From Hydrogenophaga sp. (GTDB lineage: Bacteria > Pseudomonadota > Gammaproteobacteria > Burkholderiales > Burkholderiaceae_C): a stretch of 8,956 nucleotides of DNA. Below, piece by piece: positions 1 to 6,692 of the stretch. Positions within the stretch are counted from its first letter, which is position 1; each line of letters begins with the position of its first letter. The translations under genes were made by a program, and so were the position numbers. The stretch is taken from NCBI GenBank assembly GCA_018335615.1, contig JAGXRS010000177.1, positions 1 through 8,956 of the forward strand, written 5' to 3'. The notes beneath the pieces are model-generated. The model saw only the letters and a list, made by a program, of their open reading frames with translations, did no database searches and had not been told where the DNA came from.

Positions 1-1
1 C

Positions 2-658
2 CGGCTCGCGCCCTCTGTGCGCGCCACCCACGCGCCCCGCATCTTGCTGCTGCACGGCTCGTTGCGCGCGCGCTCCTTCAGCCGCCTGGTGGTCGAGGAA
101 TGTGCCCGCCTGCTGGAGGCGATGGGCGCCGAGACGCGCCTGTTCAACCCCGCCGGGCTGCCGCTGGTGGACGACGCGCCCGAGTCACACCCCAAGGTGC
201 AGGAACTGCACGAGCTGGTGCGCTGGAGCGAAGGCATGGTGTGGTGCTCGCCCGAACGCCACGGCGCCATGACCGGCCTCATGAAGACCCAGATCGACTG
301 GATTCCCCTGTCGCAAGGCGCGGTTCGCCCCACCCAGGGCAAAACGCTGGCGGTGATGCAGGTCTGCGGCGGCTCGCAGTCCTTCAACGCCGTCAACCAG
401 ATGCGCGTGCTCGGGCGCTGGATGCGCATGATCACCATCCCCAACCAGTCCTCGGTGGCCAAGGCCTTCATGGAGTTCGACGACAACGACCGGATGAAGC
501 CGTCGCCCTACTTCGACCGCGTGGTGGACGTGGCAGAGGAACTGGTGAAGTTCACCCTGCTCACGCGTGATGTGTCGCCTTATCTGGTGGACCGCTACAG
601 CGAGCGCCAGGAAAGTGCCGAGGCACTCTCGCGGCGGGTGAACCAGCCGTCGATCTGA
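2..658 (+). CDS. arsH: ArsH NADPH-dependent FMN reductase (5' end outside window)
   Basis: This is a flavodoxin-fold flavoprotein of the arsenic-resistance ArsH family. Family members use NADPH and FMN to oxidise trivalent organoarsenicals or to reduce quinones and oxygen in the cytoplasm. The 218 visible residues carry the FMN phosphate loop (HGSLRARSFSR, about residues 18-28), the ArsH hallmark SPERHGAMTG followed by MKTQIDW (about 83-100), and CGGSQSFNAVNQMR (about 122-135). The frame is open to the window edge. The codons before the GTG at 17 read RLAPS, which matches the usual ArsH lead-in, so the true start lies upstream and GTG 17 is probably internal. ArsH proteins are usually about 230-240 residues, so only a short N-terminal piece is missing. 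Other ars genes would be expected upstream, outside the window. It ends 46 bp before the stop of the convergent kinase gene. Family identity is confident; the exact substrate is not. Confidence 0.93.
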   Translation, partial: RLAPSVRATHAPRILLLHGSLRARSFSRLVVEECARLLEAMGAETRLFNPAGLPLVDDAPESHPKVQELHELVRWSEGMVWCSPERHGAMTGLMKTQIDWIPLSQGAVRPTQGKTLAVMQVCGGSQSFNAVNQMRVLGRWMRMITIPNQSSVAKAFMEFDDNDRMKPSPYFDRVVDVAEELVKFTLLTRDVSPYLVDRYSERQESAEALSRRVNQPSI

Positions 659-673
659 GGCGGGAACCACGCA

Positions 674-698
674 GCGCGGCGGTAGCACCGCGCCGCGC
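674..698. other. GC-rich hairpin between convergent genes
   Basis: Arms GCGCGGCGGT (674-683) and ACCGC+CGCGC (687-698, with a 2-nt bulge at 692-693) enclose a 3-nt loop. The hairpin sits in the 46 bp between the stop of arsH and the stop of the opposing kinase gene. It could end transcripts from both sides, but there is no T-run on either strand, so it is not a standard intrinsic terminator. Confidence 0.35.
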
Positions 699-704
699 GC
701 CGGT

Positions 705-2948
705 TCACCCCGCGGGGGGCGTGTCGCTTGTCCCCATCGAATCGGCAAAGGCGGTGTGGATCTCTTGTTCCAGCAATGGCAGGGCCCGCTCGTACAGCAG
801 CCAGTCGCCCGAGCGCGCCGACAGTTCAAGACCCTTGCACACACGCTGCGCCCGGCTGGCCGACAGCAACGCCAGGCTGCTGCCCATGCGGTGGAGCGCA
901 AAGCGGACCGCCTCCGTCGAGCGCTCCTCAAGGGCCTTGTGCAACATCGCCATTTCTTCGTCCAGGCTGGACGCAAGCCGCTGGGCAAAGCCCTGAAACC
1001 GCTCGTCATCCTGGCCCATCAGCTGCCGCAGGGCGGTATCGGTCGTCGTCGCGGCGGGTCGGCGCCCGGCCGGCGGGGCATTGGCTGCAGGGGCCGCAGC
1101 GACGGCCCGCGGGGTGGCCCGGGCGATGGCGTCGAGCGCGCCTTGCATGGCGGCCACCAGCGCCGACAGGTCGATGGGCTTGGACGCGTAGCTGTCGAAG
1201 CCCGATGCCAGGTAATGGGCCTTGTCCCCGTGCATGGCGTTCGCCGTGACCGCCACCACCGGCGTGCGGCGCAGGCCGCGTTCGCGCTCCAGCTCGCGGA
1301 TGCGCTGGGTCGCCTGCTCGCCGTTGGTGCCGGGCATCTGCACATCCATCAGCACCAGGTCAAGACCGCCGCGCTCCCACTCGGCCACGGCCTCGTCGCC
1401 GTTGGTTGCCTTGCGCACCTCGCAACCCATGCGCTCCAGCAGGCGGCTGATGAGCAACTCGTTCACGGGGTGGTCTTCTGCCACCAGCACGCGCAAGCCC
1501 GGAAACCGCTGCTCGAAGCGCTGGGGCTCGGCCGGGTTGGCCGTCAGGCTCGCCGAGCGCACGGCGCGCGGGGTTTCCTCGCGCAAGGGCAGCCAGACGG
1601 TGAAGCAACTGCCCCGCCCGGGCTCGCTCTGCACGGCGATGCGGCCACCCATGAGCTGCACCAGTCGCGAGCAGATCGCCAGGCCCAGGCCACTGCCACC
1701 GACATGAGGCGCGCCGCAGGCATCGGCCGGGGTGAAGGCATCGAAGATGGTGGCCTGTTGACCGGCGGGAATGCCCACCCCGGAATCCTCCACGTCCAGC
1801 TGCAGCCAGGGCTTGCCCGAGTCCACCGCGCAGTCGGCCCGCACCTCAATGGAGCCGCCGCTGTCGGTGAATTTGACGGCATTGGACAGCAGGTTGCCCA
1901 GCACCTGACGCAAGCGCATCGGATCGCCCCGGGCCTGCACCGGCAGGGCCGGGTCGATGGTCAGGGAGAAGCGGATCGACTTGGCGGCGGCCTGCTGCCG
2001 GTAAAGCGTGGCGATCTCGTTCAACTCGCGGCTGAGCTGGAAGGAGATGTCTTCCAGCTGCAGCTTGCCGGCCCCGATGCCCGAAAAGTCAAGCACATCG
2101 TTGAGCAAGGTCAGCAAGCTCTGGGCCGACTCGTTCATGAGACCGAGCCAGTTCTTCTGTTCGGCATCGAGGCGCGAGTCCATCAGGAGCGAGGAGAGCC
2201 CCATGATGGCGTTGAGCGGTGTGCGCACCTCGTGGCTGATCTTGGCCAGGAAATTGCTGTTGACGCGGCTGCTCCGTTCCTCCCGCGGGTGTGCCCCCTG
2301 CCGCTCTTCTTCCGCCCGCTTGCGTTCGCTGATGTCGGCATGGGTGCCCATCAAGCGCAGCACGCGGCCATCGCGACCGCGCAGCGCCACCATGCCATGG
2401 CTCTCGATCCAGAGCCAGCCGTGCGCGCCGCGCACCCGGTACTCGGCGACGGCGCGCCGGCTTTGTTGCTGCAGCAGGGCACGGAACTGCGACTCGACCC
2501 GCTCCCGGTCGTCGGGGTGTACGCGTTCGCGAAGCTCCTGGGCGTTCCAGTACCCCTCGGCTGCCACGTCGCCGACCATTTCGCCCCAGCGGGCACTCAA
2601 GCGCACATCGGGCGAGTTCAGGTCCCACTCCCAGAGCGCCAGACCCGCCGCTTCGACCGCCAGGGCCAGGCGGTCGCGTGTATCGCTGAGCGCGCTCAGG
2701 GCCGACGGGCGGCTGTGTTCGCTCAGGGCTGACGGCCGGCTGTGCTCGCCGAGCGCGCCCAAGGCCGACAGCCGGCTGTTGGACGCCCGATGCATGGAGC
2801 CCCGCAACTGGTCGATCTCGGCGTTCTGCCGGTCCAGCTCGGCGAGCAGCTGGTGCACCCGCTCGCGCTCCTGCTCAAGCGTGATGCGCATCTGCTGGAG
2901 GTCTTGCGCAAGACGCTGCGGAACCGAAATAGACAAAGGATGGGTCAT
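705..2948 (-). CDS. Soluble hybrid histidine kinase: PAS-HisKA-HATPase-REC-Hpt
   Basis: A 747-residue cytoplasmic hybrid sensor kinase. Residues 10-55 are a probable coiled coil. Residues 58-88 are a low-complexity linker with two copies of EHSRPSALS. Residues 92-213 form a PAS fold (PAS_3 type) ending in a PAC-like segment (LMGTHADISERKRAEEE). HisKA follows with ISHEVRTPLN (phosphoacceptor H239). The ATPase domain has the N-box NLLSNAVKF (352-360), G1 DSGVG (388-392) and G2 GGSGLGLAI (417-425). The receiver (486-605) has acidic E491/D492, phosphoacceptor D535 in LMDVQMPG, T568 and K590. The C-terminal Hpt has H686 in ALHRMGSS. No signal peptide or membrane segment is seen, so the PAS domain probably senses an internal signal. 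The modules resemble BarA/ArcB-type kinases without the membrane part. The ATG at 2948 is the first start after an in-frame stop at 2958-2960; the Shine-Dalgarno site is poor. The next gene on the same strand encodes an HTH-receiver regulator, a candidate final phosphate acceptor. Domain calls are firm; signal and partner are unknown. Confidence 0.93.
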   Translation of the reverse strand: MTHPLSISVPQRLAQDLQQMRITLEQERERVHQLLAELDRQNAEIDQLRGSMHRASNSRLSALGALGEHSRPSALSEHSRPSALSALSDTRDRLALAVEAAGLALWEWDLNSPDVRLSARWGEMVGDVAAEGYWNAQELRERVHPDDRERVESQFRALLQQQSRRAVAEYRVRGAHGWLWIESHGMVALRGRDGRVLRLMGTHADISERKRAEEERQGAHPREERSSRVNSNFLAKISHEVRTPLNAIMGLSSLLMDSRLDAEQKNWLGLMNESAQSLLTLLNDVLDFSGIGAGKLQLEDISFQLSRELNEIATLYRQQAAAKSIRFSLTIDPALPVQARGDPMRLRQVLGNLLSNAVKFTDSGGSIEVRADCAVDSGKPWLQLDVEDSGVGIPAGQQATIFDAFTPADACGAPHVGGSGLGLAICSRLVQLMGGRIAVQSEPGRGSCFTVWLPLREETPRAVRSASLTANPAEPQRFEQRFPGLRVLVAEDHPVNELLISRLLERMGCEVRKATNGDEAVAEWERGGLDLVLMDVQMPGTNGEQATQRIRELERERGLRRTPVVAVTANAMHGDKAHYLASGFDSYASKPIDLSALVAAMQGALDAIARATPRAVAAAPAANAPPAGRRPAATTTDTALRQLMGQDDERFQGFAQRLASSLDEEMAMLHKALEERSTEAVRFALHRMGSSLALLSASRAQRVCKGLELSARSGDWLLYERALPLLEQEIHTAFADSMGTSDTPPAG
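2694..2780 (-). repeat. 27-bp tandem repeat inside the kinase linker
   Basis: Two 27-bp copies lie end to end at 2694-2720 and 2721-2747 and differ at only a few bases. A degenerate third copy with a 6-bp insertion covers 2748-2780. On the coding (minus) strand the first two each encode EHSRPSALS, and the third encodes a related NSRLSALGALG stretch. The repeat lengthens the linker between the N-terminal coiled coil and the PAS domain in steps of nine residues, keeping frame. Confidence 0.85.
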
Positions 2949-3427
2949 GGGTGGCGATCAATTCTGGCCAAGGAGATGTCGGCAGAGACAAGGTCAATCA
3001 GTGGAATATTCACAACTCACGAGAAATCCACCACCTATTTCTTTTTACATTCTATTTTTCACGATCACCGCTGTATCGGCAAAGAGCGCTCAAAAGTTTA
3101 CTTTTGGTGCGGCGATGGCGCCAGGACTGGGTCGGCGCAGGCGCCTGGCTCTCATTGCCGGCCACGCCGACGTGCAGGCCGAACAGGGCGGGAGCCGGGC
3201 CGTGGCCCGAATCAAGCAGCAGGCCTGGAGCGGTGGGCGACTCAACGGGCACACCCAGCGCCAGCGCGCCCACACACGGCAGCACACGGCAGCTGCTGCC
3301 CAGCGGGGGCCATGGGGTCCCGGACCAGGCCCATCGCCCACAGAGGGGGTGAATCGACAGGAAAACGTTGAGACCCGGACCGCTGAGGTGGAGAGCCGAA
3401 TTTTTCCAACGAACCCGGGCCGGCTGC
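2949..3427. other. Intergenic region, no supported gene
   Basis: About 480 bp separate the HTH-receiver gene from the downstream kinase gene; both read leftward. Positions 3000-3110 are AT-rich compared with the surroundings and probably hold the kinase promoter. They contain an inverted repeat (3091-3106) and the short palindrome GAATATTC (3004-3011). Positions 3110-3427 are GC-rich and open in several frames, but no frame shows a recognisable domain or a ribosome binding site. A 10-bp tandem duplication (CACACGGCAG, 3273-3292) is also present. I see no T-run terminator after the regulator gene. Confidence 0.6.
3091..3106. promoter_or_regulatory. Inverted repeat upstream of the hybrid kinase gene
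   Basis: The 16-bp element CAAAAGTTTACTTTTG has perfect 6-bp arms around a 4-bp spacer. It lies about 143 bp upstream of the kinase start at 2948, at the edge of the AT-rich stretch. It may be a binding site for a dimeric regulator. This rests only on symmetry and position. Confidence 0.3.
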
Positions 3428-4048
3428 TCAGGCCGCCGACTGCATCGCGCGCCGCGTCGCCAGCGCCGTCACAAACCCTTGCAACCACGACGGCATGACC
3501 GGCTTCTCGACCACGATCGTGTTCGGCGGCAAGCCACCCCGGGCCTCGATCTCCTGCGCGCTCAATCCCGTGATGACCACCATCAACAGGCCTTCAAACG
3601 CGGGGTTGGAACGCAAGGTGCGCAACAAAGCCAGGCCATCCACGCCGGGCATGTTCAGGTCGGTGAACAGCACATCGGGACGCAGGTTGTGGATATCGAT
3701 CAGGGCCTCCATCGCCGAGGCCATCACGGTGCAGTCCACGGGCAGTTTCCAGCTGCCGATCAGCTCGCTCATCATCTCGCGGGTGGTGGCATCGTCGTCC
3801 ACCACCAGCATGCGCACATAGGGGTCACTGGGTGTGAGCGAATAGGCCTTGACGCCGTGCTCGCTCTGATAGGACCGGATGGAACCCATCGATATGCGGC
3901 GATGCCCGCCCTTGGTACGCCAAGCCTCCAGTTCGCCCTTCTCGACCAGCGATTGAATGGTGCCGACCGACAGACCCAGCAGTCGGGCCGCATAGAACGT
4001 CCCGCAATAGTCGGCCGTCGGGTTGCTAACAGTTTTGTCTTCCATCAT
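3428..4048 (-). CDS. HTH-receiver response regulator (MerR/excisionase-type HTH + REC)
   Basis: A 206-residue protein with its DNA-binding domain first and its receiver second, the reverse of the usual order. Residues 17-52 match the winged-HTH/excisionase (HTH_17, MerR/BldC-like) pattern: YAARLLGLSVGTIQSLVEKG, then the wing KGGHRRIS. Receiver residues are all present: acidic DDD (84-86), phosphoacceptor D130 in FTDLNMPG, T160 and K182 in VEKPV. It is predicted to bind DNA when phosphorylated or to be switched by phosphorylation. The chosen start is the first of two adjacent ATGs (4048 and 4045). A TTG at 4078 in the same frame would add ten residues, but those look unlike the conserved part. 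None of these starts has a good Shine-Dalgarno site. It has no kinase fused or directly adjacent in an operon; a hybrid kinase with an Hpt domain lies downstream on the same strand and a kinase operon is divergent. Domain calls are firm; targets are unknown. Confidence 0.88.
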   Translation of the reverse strand: MMEDKTVSNPTADYCGTFYAARLLGLSVGTIQSLVEKGELEAWRTKGGHRRISMGSIRSYQSEHGVKAYSLTPSDPYVRMLVVDDDATTREMMSELIGSWKLPVDCTVMASAMEALIDIHNLRPDVLFTDLNMPGVDGLALLRTLRSNPAFEGLLMVVITGLSAQEIEARGGLPPNTIVVEKPVMPSWLQGFVTALATRRAMQSAA

Positions 4049-4090
4049 TGGAATAATAGTCAAGAAGCCCAAGCGCAAGGGTCAGGCATT

Positions 4091-4116
4091 GCCCTGAATG
4101 CACGGCAGGCCCTGAA
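4091..4116. repeat. Direct repeat upstream of the HTH-receiver gene
   Basis: GCCCTGAA occurs at 4091-4098 and again at 4109-4116, 18 bp start to start, which is close to two helical turns. It lies 43-68 bp upstream of the regulator's ATG on its own side. BldC-like HTH proteins bind head-to-tail direct repeats, so autoregulation is possible, but this is inference from two copies only. Confidence 0.3.
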
Positions 4117-4452
4117 AGCCAGCCGCTTGCCAGGGCATGCTGCCCAAAAAAAGGGGCCAAAGCGGGGATGAGACAGACGCCTCACGAGAACCCCATCAAC
4201 GCAAGACACAAGAAAAGAAGGCTGCCATGCCTTCGTGCTTGGGACGCCGCAGACCGTACCCGCCTCCCCAGGGGAGCTGCAAGCATGAAGCATGCCGATG
4301 GCGTCAGAGCGGTGATCGACACAGGGAATGGTCAATTCCAGGCATCTTACGTCGAGCAAACTGACAAAAATCAGACTTCAGCAGAACCTGACAGGCGGTC
4401 AACACCCCACCCGCACCCTCTTGCACCCGATCCAGACCCAAGTCTTGTGAAC

Positions 4453-4492
4453 ACCCGACAGTCTGGTTACCCAGTCGGGTATTTTATTTTTA
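4453..4492 (+). terminator. Intrinsic-terminator-like hairpin ahead of the kinase operon
   Basis: A perfect 7-bp stem, ACCCGAC (4453-4459) with GTCGGGT (4474-4480), can be extended inside by TGG/CCA (4464-4466 and 4471-4473) around a TTAC loop, leaving a 4-nt bulge. The run ATTTTATTTTTA follows at once. On the plus strand this has the form of a rho-independent terminator. No plus-strand gene lies just upstream. It may end a small RNA, act as an attenuator in a long leader of the kinase operon, or block read-through. Confidence 0.6.
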
Positions 4493-4496
4493 TCAT

Positions 4497-4526
4497 TTTG
4501 AATCGATACACTACATTTGAATCAAT
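4497..4526. promoter_or_regulatory. Direct repeat TTTGAATCrAT upstream of the kinase operon
   Basis: The 11-bp repeat TTTGAATCGAT (4497-4507) recurs as TTTGAATCAAT (4516-4526) with one mismatch, 19 bp start to start. It lies 32-61 bp before the kinase ATG, where an activator site or promoter elements would be expected. Each copy also contains a weak -35-like TTGAAT. Confidence 0.4.
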
Positions 4527-4547
4527 TTATTACCATTATTTGTGAGC

Positions 4548-4553
4548 AGGTGG
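4548..4553 (+). promoter_or_regulatory. Ribosome binding site of the membrane kinase
   Basis: AGGTGG is a good match to the Shine-Dalgarno consensus and sits 4 nt before the ATG at 4558. The short spacing could lower translation, but no better in-frame start lies nearby before the first membrane segment. Confidence 0.5.
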
Positions 4554-4557
4554 CACG

Positions 4558-6297
4558 ATGCAACATGAGCGGGTCGCACACCCTGGACCCAGCGGTGCCG
4601 CGACCACATGGGCCTCTCCCCGGCTGGGGGCACGATGGTCGTCCTTCAGGCGCACACTGGGCGGCATTGCCTCCGATGGCTTGCAGCGGCGCATCTACAT
4701 CGCGGCCATCGTGGTGGGGGCGCTGTTGCTCGCCCTGGTGTCGCGCAGCGTGCTGGAGACCAACCGCCTGATCCAGCACACGCTGGAAGAGGAGCTGAAC
4801 ACCCACCTCCAGGCCATCGGCCTCAGCGTGCGAGAGTCCTTGAGCCTGGCCGACTTCACGGCCATACAGGCCCGCAAGCAGTGGCTGCAGGAGGGGCGGA
4901 TCAAGTCGCACCCCGACTATGTCGAAGACTTTCCCAACTTCAAGGACCTCATTTCACAGGTCGCGATCATCAACCAGAACGGGTACCTGGCAGCCAGCTC
5001 GCAAACGACGCAGGTGAACCCCATTTACCTGGGGTACCGTGAGCATTTCCGCGTCCACCGCGACAGCCCGCACGATGCGGTGTTTGTCAGCGAGCCCGTG
5101 ATAGGCCGCATCTCGCAAACGCGCTCGGTTCAGTTCACCCGGCCGATCCGGGACAAAGACCAGCAGTTCGTTGGCGTGGTGGTCATCAGCCTCAACCCGG
5201 CGTACATCGAACAGAACCTCTTCGACCGCATCGGCCGCCCCCATCACCAGGTGCTGCTGATGGGCAGCGATGGCCGGCTGAGGGTCGGCAGCAACGGCCA
5301 GGCAGGCCCGGAACAGCCGTTCAACAGCGCGAATGCGCACCCTGAAGATCCGTGGCGAGGGCAGCATTTCTGGAAGAGCCAGGCACTGGACGAATACGGA
5401 CTGGAGCTCCAGGTGGGGCTCCCCAAGCTCGACATCGAACGCAAGAGCCAGCGGACCTATGCGCTGGCAGCCGGAGCTGCCACGCTCATCTTGCTCAGTG
5501 GCGCGTTCTACGCCCGCCGCGTGCTGCTGCTGGTGCACGAGCGCAACCACATTCTTCAGAAACTCGAAGACAGCCAGATCCAGGCCAACTCAGCCAACGC
5601 CATGAAATCCAAGTTCGTGTCGAGCATTTCGCACGAACTGCGCACGCCCTTGAACGGCATATTGGGATTTTCGGAATTGATCGGCATGAGCCAGGATGTC
5701 GACGAGGCCAAACGCTACGGACAAATCGTCAACAAGAGTGCCACCCACCTGCACCAGCTTGTCAACACCCTGCTCGATCTGGCCAAGATCGAAGCCGGAC
5801 AGATGGAAGTCGTCTGCATCCACAGCGACGTGCGCGAAATCTGCGATTCGGTGGTCAGCATCCACCGGTACAGCGTCGAGAAAAAGGGACTCCTTCTCGA
5901 CGTGAATTACGAGTCCGACATCCCCAAAACCATCTACACCGATCACATCAAGCTGATGCAGATTCTGAACAATCTGCTCAACAACGCCGTCAAGTTCACC
6001 GACGACGGTGCCATCTTCCTCACGGTCTGCCTGGAGCAGGGCCAGTGGAGTTTCTCCGTTGCCGACACCGGCATCGGCATGACGCCCCAGCAACTCGACA
6101 ACGTCTTCACCCGCTTCAACAACATCAAGCTCGACCGCTTCGAATCCGCCGACCGGCCGGGCGCCGGACTGGGCATGGCCTTGTGCAAGGACCTCGTGGA
6201 ACTGCTGCATGGGTCCATCGAGGTGTTTTCCGAGCCCCAGGTGGGTACGGTGGTCAAAGTCCTTCTTCCTCAGCTTCATGCCAGTTCCGACGTTTGA
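4558..6297 (+). CDS. Membrane sensor histidine kinase with periplasmic Cache (PDC) domain
   Basis: A 579-residue inner-membrane kinase. A cytosolic lead of about 45 residues is followed by TM1 (about 46-63), a periplasmic sensor (about 65-298), TM2 (about 301-319), HisKA and HATPase_c. The sensor reads as a Cache/PDC fold: INQNGYLAASS (138-148), YREHFRVHRD (160-169), SVQFTRPIRD (190-199) and VGVVVISLNPAYI (205-217) are typical and suggest binding of a small extracellular ligand. The kinase core has ISHELRTPLN (phosphoacceptor H359), the N-box NNLLNNAVKF (471-480), G1 DTGIG (503-507) and G2 GAGLGMAL (535-542). It has no fused receiver; the next gene, overlapping by 20 bp, encodes one. The start is supported by AGGTGG at 4548-4553, only 4 nt before the ATG, which is closer than usual. 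The ligand is unknown. Confidence in class and topology is high. Confidence 0.93.
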   Translation: MQHERVAHPGPSGAATTWASPRLGARWSSFRRTLGGIASDGLQRRIYIAAIVVGALLLALVSRSVLETNRLIQHTLEEELNTHLQAIGLSVRESLSLADFTAIQARKQWLQEGRIKSHPDYVEDFPNFKDLISQVAIINQNGYLAASSQTTQVNPIYLGYREHFRVHRDSPHDAVFVSEPVIGRISQTRSVQFTRPIRDKDQQFVGVVVISLNPAYIEQNLFDRIGRPHHQVLLMGSDGRLRVGSNGQAGPEQPFNSANAHPEDPWRGQHFWKSQALDEYGLELQVGLPKLDIERKSQRTYALAAGAATLILLSGAFYARRVLLLVHERNHILQKLEDSQIQANSANAMKSKFVSSISHELRTPLNGILGFSELIGMSQDVDEAKRYGQIVNKSATHLHQLVNTLLDLAKIEAGQMEVVCIHSDVREICDSVVSIHRYSVEKKGLLLDVNYESDIPKTIYTDHIKLMQILNNLLNNAVKFTDDGAIFLTVCLEQGQWSFSVADTGIGMTPQQLDNVFTRFNNIKLDRFESADRPGAGLGMALCKDLVELLHGSIEVFSEPQVGTVVKVLLPQLHASSDV

Positions 6298-6670
6298 ACC
6301 CGATCTCATTCTCGTGGTGGACGATGTGCCCGAGAACCGCCAGCTCGCCACGCTCTACCTTGAAAAGCTGGGCTGGCGCACCGTGGCCTGCGAGTCCGCC
6401 GAACAAGCGCTGCGGCAGCTGGCGCGCAGCACCCCCAGCCATATTCTGCTCGACATCAAGATGCCCGGCATGGACGGCATCTCGCTGGCACGGGCGATCC
6501 GCCAGACACTGGCCAACGTCAACACGCGCATCGTCGGTTACACCGCGCACGCGCTGAAGGACGAGGTCCAGCGCATCCTGGACGCCGGCTTTGACCAGGT
6601 GCTGATCAAGCCCGTGACGTACAAGGACATGTCGGACTGTTTCGGCACACAGGGCGTGGTCTTCCTCTGA
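6278..6670 (+). CDS. Stand-alone receiver (CheY-like) response regulator
   Basis: A 130-residue single-domain receiver that is the probable direct phosphate acceptor of the preceding membrane kinase. It has ILVVDD (11-16, acidic D15/D16), phosphoacceptor D59 in LLDIKMPGMDG, T89 in VGYTAHA and K111 in LIKPV, so all catalytic residues are intact. There is no DNA-binding or enzymatic output domain, so it must act by protein contact or pass phosphate onward, for example to an Hpt domain. Its ATG at 6278 lies inside the end of the kinase gene (20-bp overlap), which points to translational coupling. A longer frame open from 6209 would add 23 residues that do not look like a receiver, so 6278 is preferred. 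It is followed after 22 bp by a gene of unknown function, a candidate partner. Confidence 0.9.
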   Translation: MPVPTFEPDLILVVDDVPENRQLATLYLEKLGWRTVACESAEQALRQLARSTPSHILLDIKMPGMDGISLARAIRQTLANVNTRIVGYTAHALKDEVQRILDAGFDQVLIKPVTYKDMSDCFGTQGVVFL

Positions 6671-6692
6671 TCAACCGTTCGAGCCCCACCCC

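Larger units (their letters stand above)
4049..4557. promoter_or_regulatory. Divergent control region between regulator and membrane kinase genes
   Basis: These 509 bp separate the leftward HTH-receiver gene from the rightward kinase operon and must hold both promoters. The left part has a direct repeat (GCCCTGAA at 4091-4098 and 4109-4116). The right part is strongly AT-rich from about 4480 to 4545 and contains a terminator-like hairpin and a second direct repeat. I could not fix convincing -35/-10 pairs. Short open frames in 4137-4545 have no recognisable product and no good ribosome binding site. Confidence 0.6.

Noticed and set aside
756..2732. Long plus-strand open frame (658 codons) across the hybrid kinase gene
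   Set aside because: It is antisense to a kinase with every expected domain and motif. Its composition (rich in His, Gln, Arg, Gly) is typical of the opposite strand of a high-GC gene, and it has no recognisable domain.
3052..3285. Minus-strand open frame of 77 codons in the gap between the regulator and kinase genes
   Set aside because: The composition is not impossible for a protein, but it starts at GTG without a ribosome binding site, has no recognisable motif and covers the kinase promoter area.
2008..3498. Plus-strand open frame of 496 codons spanning the kinase start and the intergenic region
   Set aside because: Very rich in Ser and Arg with no domain. It overlaps the 5' half of the kinase gene on the other strand and runs into the HTH-receiver gene, so it is a shadow frame.
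4133..4152. Hairpin GGGCATGCTGCCC followed by seven A bases
   Set aside because: On the plus strand the run is A, not T. On the minus strand the T-run comes before the hairpin, so it is not an intrinsic terminator in either direction.
4137..4545. Short plus-strand open frames upstream of the membrane kinase
   Set aside because: No recognisable product and no good Shine-Dalgarno site. The longest runs through the terminator-like hairpin and the direct repeats, which better fit regulatory DNA.
6209..6277. Longer start for the stand-alone receiver
   Set aside because: The extra 23 residues are encoded by the end of the kinase gene in another frame and do not resemble a receiver; ATG 6278 gives a standard-length domain.
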